A stretch of 5,725 bases of DNA from the NCBI GenBank assembly GCA_021805405.1, contig JAJZFK010000300.1, forward strand, positions 1-5,725. The letters run 5' to 3'. Below are positions 1 through 5,328 of this stretch, one piece after another. The notes beneath the pieces were generated by a model. The model was not told where the DNA came from and searched no databases. It was given only the letters and a program-made list of their open reading frames with translations. Position 1 is the stretch's first letter. Every line of letters starts with the position of its first letter. The position numbers and the translations under genes were made by a program. The stretch comes from a bacterium. Its GTDB lineage: Bacteria; Armatimonadota; Chthonomonadetes; Chthonomonadales; Chthonomonadaceae.

Positions 1-502
1 TTCCCACAGCTGCCATGTAAAGTGCAGCAGCCATACCGTCGTTTAAAAGGCTCTCCGCCTCAACAATCAGGGTAAGCCGGTCCGGTGCCCCTATGCGGCG
101 AAACAGCGCTATCACAGAGATAGGATCGGTTGCTGCAATGAGGCAGCCAAACGCAAGGCATGCAGCTTCCGGTAAGTGAAGCACTCTTTGCAGGAGCCAG
201 GCGGTAAAGAGTGCGGCCGCAACTGTACCCACAGTGGCCAGGATTGATACTGGCAGGAGATCGCGCTTAAGAGATGCTGCGCTTATATGCAGTGCTCCCT
301 CGAACAGGAGGGACGGTAACAGGACGCTGAGCAGAAGGTGCGGTGACAACACCGCATCCTTGAGCACTGGAAATAGCCCGGCTACAAGCCCGGTAATGGC
401 AAGTGCTGGCGCATAGGGCACGCGTAGTTTCTCCGCCCCCAGCGACACGGCAAAAGCAAGTAGTAGCAACCACATAAATGTAGCTAACGGTAGTTCCCCC
501 AA
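1..502 (-). CDS. Na+/H+ antiporter, CPA1 (NhaP/NHE-like) family, N-terminal part, cut by the window edge
   Basis: This is an inner-membrane cation/proton exchanger for sodium and pH homeostasis. Only the first 167 residues are in the window; the C-terminus lies beyond position 1. Reading from a TTG at 502, I see a hydrophobic N-terminal helix (about residues 9-23), PSLLFEGAL (63-71), the TDP motif (125-127) in AATDPISVIALF, and ESLLNDG (150-156). LLFEGAL, TDP and the Asn-Asp pair in ESLLNDG are hallmarks of electroneutral CPA1 exchangers, where this aspartate is part of the ion site. No stop interrupts the frame. I chose TTG because GGGAGGG lies 4 bases upstream; the in-frame ATG at 475 has no suitably spaced Shine-Dalgarno sequence. 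The family call is firm. The exact ion (Na+, K+ or Li+) cannot be told. It follows dtd on the same strand after 112 bases, so co-transcription is possible but not shown. Confidence 0.9.
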   Translation of the reverse strand, partial: MGELPLATFMWLLLLAFAVSLGAEKLRVPYAPALAITGLVAGLFPVLKDAVLSPHLLLSVLLPSLLFEGALHISAASLKRDLLPVSILATVGTVAAALFTAWLLQRVLHLPEAACLAFGCLIAATDPISVIALFRRIGAPDRLTLIVEAESLLNDGMAAALYMAAVG

Positions 503-506
503 ATCA

Positions 507-513
507 CCCTCCC
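507..513 (-). promoter_or_regulatory. Shine-Dalgarno site that supports a TTG start for the antiporter
   Basis: On the minus strand the sequence reads GGGAGGG, then 4 bases, then TTG at 502-500. This is the only strong Shine-Dalgarno match near the 5' end of the frame, and the next upstream in-frame codons run into a TGA. It therefore favours TTG over the ATG nine codons further in. Confidence 0.6.
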
Positions 514-614
514 ACAAACCTGTTCATCCATTAGTGGTGAGGTACGACATGCCACAAGTAAGAAACTACACCGTTTCAAAAAACCTTCACCTATCTTGCC
601 TCATTTATCGCAAA

Positions 615-1076
615 CTAAAACGTCCGTTTGCTGTCTAACAGCAGTGTAACTGGCCCATCGTTCACTATGCTCACTTGCATGTGCGCACCAAATTTGCCAG
701 TAGAAACGGGTATACCCGCTTTCGAAATGGCTTGGGCAGTCACTTGGTAGAGCTTTTCAGCCGATTCACCAGATGCCGCACCAGTAAAAGCAGGACGCCG
801 CCCTTTACGGCAGTCACCTAGCAGAGTAAAATTAGATACCAGGAGTATTTCGCCGTTGCAATCAGCCAGTGAGCAGTTCATCCTTCCTTCGGCATCGCTC
901 ATCACCCGTAGACAGGCAAGTTTGTCAGCCATCCAGGCGGCGTCGGCATCGGTGTCCTCTAAGGCAACACCCAGCAGCACCAGAAACCCAACGCCTATGC
1001 GGGCGATCATCTGCGGCATTTCACCATCGTCGACCGACACTGATGCGGAAGTGACACGCTGTACCACTGCTCTCAT
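615..1076 (-). CDS. dtd: D-aminoacyl-tRNA deacylase (D-Tyr-tRNA deacylase)
   Basis: Dtd is a cytoplasmic homodimer that hydrolyses D-amino acids (and glycine mischarged on tRNA-Ala) from tRNA, keeping translation homochiral. The 153-residue protein is close to the usual 145-150. It begins MRAVVQRVTSASVSV, the standard family N-terminus. SNFTL (81-85) stands where most members have SQFTL, followed by KGRRPAF (91-97). TGKFGAHMQVS (126-136) and NDGPVT (139-144) follow; the latter holds the Gly-cisPro pair (141-142) that excludes L-amino acids. The Gln to Asn change at residue 82 in the otherwise conserved active-site motif is the only oddity. The ATG at 1076 fits the family N-terminus; GGAG lies 11 bases upstream, a slightly long spacing. 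It is divergent from the lipoprotein gene and is read toward the antiporter gene. A promoter with an extended -10 lies just upstream. Confidence 0.96.
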   Translation of the reverse strand: MRAVVQRVTSASVSVDDGEMPQMIARIGVGFLVLLGVALEDTDADAAWMADKLACLRVMSDAEGRMNCSLADCNGEILLVSNFTLLGDCRKGRRPAFTGAASGESAEKLYQVTAQAISKAGIPVSTGKFGAHMQVSIVNDGPVTLLLDSKRTF

Positions 1077-1099
1077 TTGGTGTTATACTCCAGGTAATT

Positions 1100-1112
1100 G
1101 TACACATTGTAC
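1100..1112. promoter_or_regulatory. 13-bp dyad GTACA-N3-TGTAC, candidate operator between divergent genes
   Basis: GTACA (1100-1104), spacer CAT, and TGTAC (1108-1112) form a perfect inverted repeat. It covers the -35 box of the plus-strand promoter and the -10 box of the minus-strand promoter, the usual place for a dimeric repressor. It also contains TTGTAC twice in direct orientation nine bases apart (1098 and 1107). No regulator gene is in the window, and the symmetry arises partly because the promoter boxes themselves are related, so the operator role is an inference. Confidence 0.35.
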
Positions 1113-1129
1113 CAATTCGTTGCTACAAT
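1101..1129 (+). promoter_or_regulatory. Predicted sigma-70-type promoter for the lipoprotein gene
   Basis: The -35 box TACACA (1101-1106, 4 of 6 consensus bases) and the -10 box TACAAT (1124-1129, 5 of 6) are 17 bases apart, and TGC at 1121-1123 gives an extended -10 element, TGnTACAAT. The start site would be near 1136, leaving a leader of about 150 bases before the gene at 1289. The promoter overlaps the opposite-strand dtd promoter almost completely, so the two polymerases would compete for one site. Confidence 0.5.
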
Positions 1130-1134
1130 GTTAT
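1106..1134 (-). promoter_or_regulatory. Predicted sigma-70-type promoter for dtd
   Basis: On the minus strand, the -35 box ATAACA (1134-1129, 4 of 6 consensus bases) is separated by 17 bases from the -10 box TACAAT (1111-1106, 5 of 6). TGG lies directly before the -10 box, giving the extended -10 form TGnTACAAT. Transcription would start near 1099, leaving a short leader of about 23 bases that contains the GGAG ribosome site. The prediction rests on consensus matching by eye only. Confidence 0.5.
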
Positions 1135-1173
1135 TATGAGCGAAACACACGGGCAAATGAAACCACTGTGATA

Positions 1174-1238
1174 CTGGGGCAACCCGCTCCGGTTTATGTG
1201 GGCCTTGCAGCCACCATGCAAGGGCTGATTGGTGGAGC
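1174..1238 (+). promoter_or_regulatory. Candidate structured 5' leader (nested hairpins or H-type pseudoknot) of the lipoprotein gene
   Basis: The leader can form several helices. GGG(1176-1178)/CCC(1183-1185) closes a GCAA tetraloop. GCTCC (1186-1190) pairs with GGAGC (1234-1238), enclosing a perfect 7-bp hairpin CCTTGCA (1203-1209)/TGCAAGG (1217-1223). The loop of that hairpin holds CCACCA (1211-1216), which is complementary to TGGTGG (1230-1235); this would make an H-type pseudoknot with loops of 1, 0 and 6 bases. CAGCC (1208-1212)/GGCTG (1223-1227) is a further competing stem. The pseudoknot helix and the GCTCC/GGAGC helix share bases, so they are mutually exclusive, as expected of a switch. 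It matches no riboswitch class that I recognise. The AAGGAG ribosome site lies about 40 bases downstream. Confidence 0.35.
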
Positions 1239-1288
1239 CAACAAGCGAGCCGGCAGCTTCGCGACTTTCATTTCTTAAGGAGATTTAG

Positions 1289-2434
1289 ATGACTTTTTCG
1301 AAGCCGAATGCTTCCTTCATCACCCGCTTGATAGTGGTTGCAACGGGCACCACACTGGTTTTAGTGGCTGCAGGATGTGGAGGAGGTTCATCGCTCTCTA
1401 CGAGCCCGCAAACTATTGGCGGCCTAAATACAATTACTACCCTTTCAAGCACTATCGATACCAAAAACGGCGACACAAACCCTTACGCCATCGCCATCGC
1501 TCCCGCTGCCTCTGCTACTTTCACTGCAGATGGCGTTTCCGGCCACATTCAGCCCAACGATGTCGTAGTAGGTAATTTTAGCAACAGCGCAGGAACCATG
1601 GGAGCCGGTACTACAATTGAAGATGTTACGTCCGGTAAACCCGTAAACGTGTTCACCGATTCGGGTGGTTTAAGCGGACCCTCAGCGTTCGCATTTAACA
1701 CTACAAACGGCTACCTGTGGTCATCAAATCTTGGGCTCGGTACACCGTCGTCCTCCGGAGGCGTTCAAATCGTAACACCCGCAGGTGTACAGGCCGCAAC
1801 TCTTACCGATCCTAGCGTCCAGTACGGCTGGGGGCAGGTGTACAACGGTGATTACGGCGGTAAAGCCTGCTTTTTCGCAGCCAATGCCTCTACCGGCCAA
1901 ATCGTCCGCATAACCGTTAACCCCGGTACAAATGGCGGAGCGACTACATACACCTATGATATTCTCTGTGGCACCATTGGAAGCACCTTGAACGGCTTTG
2001 GAGGAACTGCCGTTGGCCCTATTGGCCTTGCTCACGGAACCGACGATACACTCTATATAGCGAATGGTTACAACAATACTATCTTCGCCATCCCTAATAG
2101 CACCACCGTACCCGCCAGTACCACGCTCAGCAATGTTATCCTGGTATATACCGATACCAGCGCAACGTACCTCGATCAGCCAGCAGGTCTAGCGATTAAC
2201 CCATTCAACAATGATCTTATCATAGCGAACCAGAAGCGAAACACTATTGTAGAGCTCAACCCGGCAACCAAAGGAATCGTGGGCGTTAAAACGGTGGATC
2301 CTGCGGTCGTTAACACAACAACCGGCGCAAACTCCGCACTCTTTGGTATAGCAGTGGCCAATGACGGCATCGGTAACCTTAAGGTCTACTTCACGGACGG
2401 CAACAATAACTCGGTTAAAGTTCTTTCCAAGTAG
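1289..2434 (+). CDS. Secreted lipoprotein with six propeller-like (NHL-type) repeats
   Basis: The product is a 381-residue exported lipoprotein of unknown specific role. The N-terminus has a signal peptide: Lys5 and Arg13, a hydrophobic core (about 14-27) and a lipobox VAAGC with the lipidated Cys at 30, followed by a Gly/Ser tether (31-39). Six imperfect blade-like units follow, near residues 65-99, 131-163, 178-210, 244-269, 298-324 and 351-379. Good examples are PIGLAHGTDDTLYIANGYNN and PAGLAINPFNNDLIIANQ. The pattern P-x-G/A-h-A, then D-x-h-h-h-A-N, then N-T-I resembles NHL/SMP-30-type six-bladed beta-propellers, which usually bind ligands or proteins outside the cytoplasm. No catalytic residues can be assigned. 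Ser, Thr, Gly and Asn are abundant, as in exported proteins. The ATG at 1289 has AAGGAG six bases upstream, a strong start. It is transcribed alone, divergent from dtd and convergent with the nuo unit. Confidence 0.85.
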   Translation: MTFSKPNASFITRLIVVATGTTLVLVAAGCGGGSSLSTSPQTIGGLNTITTLSSTIDTKNGDTNPYAIAIAPAASATFTADGVSGHIQPNDVVVGNFSNSAGTMGAGTTIEDVTSGKPVNVFTDSGGLSGPSAFAFNTTNGYLWSSNLGLGTPSSSGGVQIVTPAGVQAATLTDPSVQYGWGQVYNGDYGGKACFFAANASTGQIVRITVNPGTNGGATTYTYDILCGTIGSTLNGFGGTAVGPIGLAHGTDDTLYIANGYNNTIFAIPNSTTVPASTTLSNVILVYTDTSATYLDQPAGLAINPFNNDLIIANQKRNTIVELNPATKGIVGVKTVDPAVVNTTTGANSALFGIAVANDGIGNLKVYFTDGNNNSVKVLSK

Positions 2435-2454
2435 ACAACCAAGGAGCTAGCAAT

Positions 2455-2495
2455 CTCCTGCGGGTACCTATCAGTTTGGTGCAATCCCGCAGGAG
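2455..2495 (+). repeat. Perfect 10-bp inverted repeat after the lipoprotein gene, possible 3' stem-loop
   Basis: CTCCTGCGGG (2455-2464) and CCCGCAGGAG (2486-2495) are perfectly complementary, with a 21-base loop. It begins 21 bases after the stop codon, a position typical of a transcript 3' end. No T-run follows (the next bases are CTTAATCGCC), so it is not a classical intrinsic terminator; mRNA 3' protection or factor-assisted termination is possible. AGGAGCT occurs both at 2442-2448 and at 2491-2497, so CTCCT (2455-2459) has two possible partners. Confidence 0.5.
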
Positions 2496-2551
2496 CTTAA
2501 TCGCCTGCTTTCACATGGTCGTCAAGGATCCCCGGGCACGGTACTCGTCAA

Positions 2552-2568
2552 AGAATTTATCAAATTCT
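2552..2568. repeat. Short AT-rich palindrome with 7-bp arms
   Basis: AGAATTT (2552-2558), spacer ATC, and AAATTCT (2562-2568) form a perfect inverted repeat. Such AT-rich dyads are often protein-binding sites, but no promoter or gene start is evident next to it, and one of this size can arise by chance in 1 kb of AT-richer DNA. Confidence 0.3.
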
Positions 2569-3284
2569 CCAATACCCTTGATAAACTACAATCCGGCGAC
2601 CAAACAGGTTCGCAGAGGTATAGAGAGCAGAGAAATTGCACCACCGGCGCACCCTGTATTCAGGCAAAACAATTTTAAAATGATGATCGCAAAGAGATTT
2701 TGGTGCCAGTCTAGGCCTTATTAATCGGTTTATCTTACAATCTGGAATTTGAAACACCCCTATAACTTCTTGATTGGACCAATATTCCCTTAGTTCCGCA
2801 TTGATAACCACGAGAGGTCATGCTGGGGTAGAAGTTTTACCTGGTAGTAGCGGGGCGTGCGACGAACTCACCCAACATTTCCAGTAGCAGCGCAATTTAA
2901 GGGTGCGTCACGTCCACCATTACTTACCATTATCGGCATTTAACCGTTGTATGGCTAGCTACACAGTTTATACGGACACGGTACTATGTATAAAACAGAG
3001 ACTTCAAAATATCGGTACGATGAAATCCCACGAATTTACGCGAACCGCGTCATCACCCTATTTATTGAACTTCTCGTTCTGGGATAGTAGTCAGAAGGAA
3101 ATTTGCGCGAGGCTTGAACTCCCGCAGGATTACTTACGGGATTTCCAGCCGCGAAAAGGCTCATGTCGTTTACTTACTTAACAGCAAATTGCCTACACTC
3201 AAGATTCTATCGTTGCAGCACCTACGAAATCCGCAACCGCTTTCGCTCGAAACTCTTAGCTATGAACGGTATCGCAATTAGGAG

Positions 3285-3308
3285 TTTGCACTCGCAGGCG
3301 AGTGCAAA
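3285..3308. repeat. Perfect 11-bp-arm palindrome in the gap after the nuo unit
   Basis: TTTGCACTCGC (3285-3295), two bases AG, and GCGAGTGCAAA (3298-3308) are perfectly complementary. As RNA this would be a 10-bp stem with a four-base loop on either strand. It lies about 125 bases downstream of the last gene of the minus-strand nuo unit. The T-run is on the 5' side and the A-run on the 3' side within the stem on both strands, so there is no U-tract after the stem and a classical terminator is unlikely. It could be a binding site for a dimeric protein or a transcript-end stem-loop. GCACTC/GAGTGC recalls the CIRCE half-sites bound by HrcA, but the spacing differs. Confidence 0.5.
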
Positions 3309-3434
3309 AATGACCTGCCCTATCCTTTTTCCGATCTCAACCCATGCGTACCCATTTGTCACCAGGCCGCTTAGAACACTATGAACTCGCGCCACGGCTA
3401 ATTACCGGTATGGAGCCCGCCAACCGCAGCCTGC

Positions 3435-3824
3435 TTACAAATTGGTGAGATGATCATCACCGGCGGATTCTGTTTCCGCCGTTTTGTTGGCGCGTCGGCT
3501 GCCATTTCCGCCAAGTAGCGGCAGACTGTGCGCAACCCCCAGGTAGAGGTTAACGCCCTTTTGTGCAACCAAAGAACCTGCAAGGGCCATTAGCAGTAGA
3601 AACCCAATTCGAAATAACAGCCAGCCAAATTGCGAACCAATTGTGGCCGCACCAGGGTCCTTATGCGGGTTGCCTGTGAAAGATATACCAAGAACCTGGG
3701 CTGGCGACGAATTAAACAGCTTGTAAGCCATAGAAAAAACAGCCACCAGCAAACCTACACCCACACAAAATACGAGTATTCCAATAACTCTGCATATAAT
3801 GTCTGTACAGTGAATGCGTTGCAT
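3435..3824 (-). CDS. Small two-helix membrane protein of unknown function, co-encoded with nuoN
   Basis: I do not recognise this 129-residue protein. It has two strong hydrophobic segments, residues 11-34 and about 66-87. They are joined by a soluble loop of about 30 residues with a Gly/Pro-rich stretch (47-60), and the protein ends in a hydrophilic tail containing GSRRANK (108-114), TAETES (115-120) and AGDDH (121-125). Three cysteines (6, 11, 20) lie in or near the first helix. The ATG at 3824 is only 10 bases after the nuoN stop, and its GAGG ribosome site (3836-3833) overlaps that stop codon, so translation is probably coupled to nuoN and the protein is made with complex I. It could be an accessory or assembly factor of NDH-1 or an unrelated passenger; the sequence does not decide. 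It is the last gene of the unit. Confidence 0.72.
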   Translation of the reverse strand: MQRIHCTDIICRVIGILVFCVGVGLLVAVFSMAYKLFNSSPAQVLGISFTGNPHKDPGAATIGSQFGWLLFRIGFLLLMALAGSLVAQKGVNLYLGVAHSLPLLGGNGSRRANKTAETESAGDDHLTNL

Positions 3825-3834
3825 TAACAGGGCC

Positions 3835-5328
3835 TCACAGGTGTTGTACGAGTGTTTGAGCAGCTAGAAGCATAGGATGTACAATAGCTGGAATGACGCC
3901 GAGCAGCAACGACAGGACCGCCGCACAAACAATGGTAATCTGTACGCCCGCAGGTGCCACGGATGTTGCACCTAAAGTGTTGACGTCTGGATCCTGGAAG
4001 CACATAGACCATATAACGCGCAGGTAGTAGAAGACTGCCACCATGCTTACCAATGCCAGCGTTACCGCCAACGCCGTAAGGTGGGCCTGCATTGCAACAG
4101 AAAACAGCAGCCATTTACCTACAAATCCCATAGTAGGAGGAATACCCCCAAGCGAAAGCATGAAAACCGCCATAAGGTAGGCGGCCAGTGGTTCCTTCTT
4201 TACAAGGCCAGCTATGTCTTGCAAGGTTTCACAATCATGGTTTCTACTGCTGAGATAAACTAGTACCGCGAATGCTCCCATTGTCATTAAAGCATATGCC
4301 AAAAGGTAGAACAGGCCAGCCTGCAGTGCCTCTGGCCTGGTAGCAACATTCGCGCACGCGGACACCGCAATGAGCAGGTAGCCGGCGTGTGCCACCGAGG
4401 AGTAAGCTAGCATACGCTTAACGTTAGTCTGCGTGACAGCTAGCAGGTTGCCAACCACCATAGTGAGTATCGCGATCACCTCTAGCGAGGGCAACCAGAA
4501 CTGACTGATCGCACCCAGATGCGACATTAATCTTAGTAGAGCGGCAAAAGCGCCAATTTTTACCGCAGTTGCCATGAAACCCGTTACAGAAGTCGGCGCA
4601 CCTTCATAAACGTCAGGTGCCCACATATGGAAAGGCGCTAAAGCGGCCTTAAATCCCAGGCCAACCAGCACTAGAGCGAGACCGGCCATGAACATGAACG
4701 AAGGAGTATCTGGTATGCGGGCGGTAATTGTCGTAAGGTTAGTTGTGCCAATCAATCCGCTAACCGAGGTACCTCCAAACACCAGAGCGATGCCATAAAG
4801 CAGAAATCCCGCTGCAAACGAGCCAAGAAGGAAATACTTCAGTGCTGCTTCCTGGCTCTTTTTATCGGCCTTTGCAAATCCCGTGAGGATATACAGCGCT
4901 ACCGATAATAGTTCGACAGCAACAAACAGCACGATAAGATCGTTGGCAGCGCACATAAGAATGGCACCACAGGTTGCAAAGAGGAGTAGCGCATAGTACT
5001 CACCCTGGTTAAGACCGCGGTTATCAAGGTAAGTTAGCGCGACAAGCACGGCCATAGCCGCTACCAACAGTAGTATCATGGTGCAGGCCTGCGTAAATGG
5101 GCCAACTGAAAGCGCACCGTTGAACGCTTTAAAGTGGAGCATTGGGTCACCGAGCCTGGCAAGCCCCACGAATGCAGCCACCACGATACCGACAAGGCTT
5201 ACTATACCGCTAGCAGAGGCAGATCGGCGCCAAAACGAAAGGCACGTGTCGCCTAACAGTACAATCATTCCCGTTACGGCAAGCACCACAACAGGCAGGA
5301 TTGCATTCAGGCTCTGAAAGTTGGTCAC
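3835..5328 (-). CDS. nuoN: NADH-quinone oxidoreductase subunit N (complex I / NDH-1)
   Basis: NuoN is one of the three antiporter-like proton-pumping subunits in the membrane arm of NADH:quinone oxidoreductase. The 497-residue protein is close to the family's usual length and is hydrophobic throughout, with about 14 membrane helices. Conserved residues of the proton path are visible: Glu139 in VAVELLS (TM5), Lys164 in ALKYFLLGS, Lys227 in GFKAALAPFHMWAPDVYEGA (TM7), Lys257 in ATAVKIGAF (TM8) and Lys405 in GFVGKW (TM12). By position and context these match E. coli E133, K158, K217, K247 and K395, so the subunit looks fully functional. The start is GTG at 5328, overlapping the upstream TGA in GTGA, with GGAGG (5342-5338) nine bases upstream. 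That arrangement indicates translational coupling to the preceding gene, as expected inside a nuo operon. A two-helix protein follows on the same strand. Confidence 0.96.
   Translation of the reverse strand: MTNFQSLNAILPVVVLAVTGMIVLLGDTCLSFWRRSASASGIVSLVGIVVAAFVGLARLGDPMLHFKAFNGALSVGPFTQACTMILLLVAAMAVLVALTYLDNRGLNQGEYYALLLFATCGAILMCAANDLIVLFVAVELLSVALYILTGFAKADKKSQEAALKYFLLGSFAAGFLLYGIALVFGGTSVSGLIGTTNLTTITARIPDTPSFMFMAGLALVLVGLGFKAALAPFHMWAPDVYEGAPTSVTGFMATAVKIGAFAALLRLMSHLGAISQFWLPSLEVIAILTMVVGNLLAVTQTNVKRMLAYSSVAHAGYLLIAVSACANVATRPEALQAGLFYLLAYALMTMGAFAVLVYLSSRNHDCETLQDIAGLVKKEPLAAYLMAVFMLSLGGIPPTMGFVGKWLLFSVAMQAHLTALAVTLALVSMVAVFYYLRVIWSMCFQDPDVNTLGATSVAPAGVQITIVCAAVLSLLLGVIPAIVHPMLLAAQTLVQHL

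Larger units (their letters stand above)
2435..3434. other. About 1 kb intergenic gap between convergent units, no convincing gene
   Basis: This stretch is AT-richer than its surroundings (about 45% G+C by hand count over 2521-3360, against about 54% in a sample of nuoN). Open frames of 60-92 codons exist on both strands (for example 2476-2724 plus, 2560-2811 minus, 2903-3181 plus and 3163-3384 plus). They overlap one another, lack well-placed ribosome sites, and show no recognisable motif, signal peptide or membrane helix. I found no tRNA-like T-loop, transposase remnant, long terminal inverted repeats or CRISPR-like spacing. What I can support are inverted repeats at 2455-2495, 2552-2568 and 3285-3308, and a 10-base word TCCCGCAGGA at both 2485 and 3120. 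It may hold decayed genes, a small RNA, or both transcript 3' ends. Confidence 0.6.

Noticed and set aside
484..531. 15-codon minus-strand mini-ORF (MDEQVCGRVIWGNYR) overlapping the antiporter start
   Set aside because: It has no ribosome site of its own, and its codons largely coincide with the Shine-Dalgarno region of the real gene; chance occurrence is likely.
1137..1240. Resemblance of the leader (ACACGGGCAAA, GGGGCAACCC, CTCCGG) to c-di-GMP-I (GEMM) riboswitches
   Set aside because: Only short words are similar. The conserved GACGCAAAGCC core and the tetraloop/receptor arrangement are absent, so a GEMM call is not justified.
856..1278. 140-codon plus-strand open frame opposite dtd and into the intergenic region
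   Set aside because: Most of it is antisense to the well-supported dtd gene, it has no plausible ribosome site, and its sequence shows no family features.
2525..2536. AGGATCCCCGGG, a 12-base match to the BamHI-SmaI part of common cloning-vector polylinkers
   Set aside because: The similarity stops on both sides: the following bases CACGGTACTCG do not continue the polylinker. Vector carry-over is therefore not supported; raw reads spanning 2500-2560 would settle it.
3036..3164. 42-residue minus-strand frame in the gap, beginning MSLFAAGNPVSNPAGVQASR
   Set aside because: The sequence looks somewhat protein-like, but there is no ribosome site before the ATG, I recognise no family, and overlapping frames on the other strand are just as long. 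Conservation in relatives would be needed to call it.
2903..3181. 92-codon plus-strand open frame in the gap
   Set aside because: It starts at GTG with purines directly abutting the codon rather than properly spaced, has no recognisable domain, and overlaps other frames of similar length on both strands.
3285..3308. CIRCE heat-shock operator (HrcA site)
   Set aside because: The half-sites GCACTC/GAGTGC are present, but the spacer between them is 6 bases rather than 9, the outer TTA/TAA bases differ, and no chaperone gene or promoter follows.
3824..4114. 96-codon minus-strand frame inside the 3' end of nuoN
   Set aside because: It lies in another frame of a clearly conserved gene and has a Cys/Arg-rich composition typical of shadow frames.
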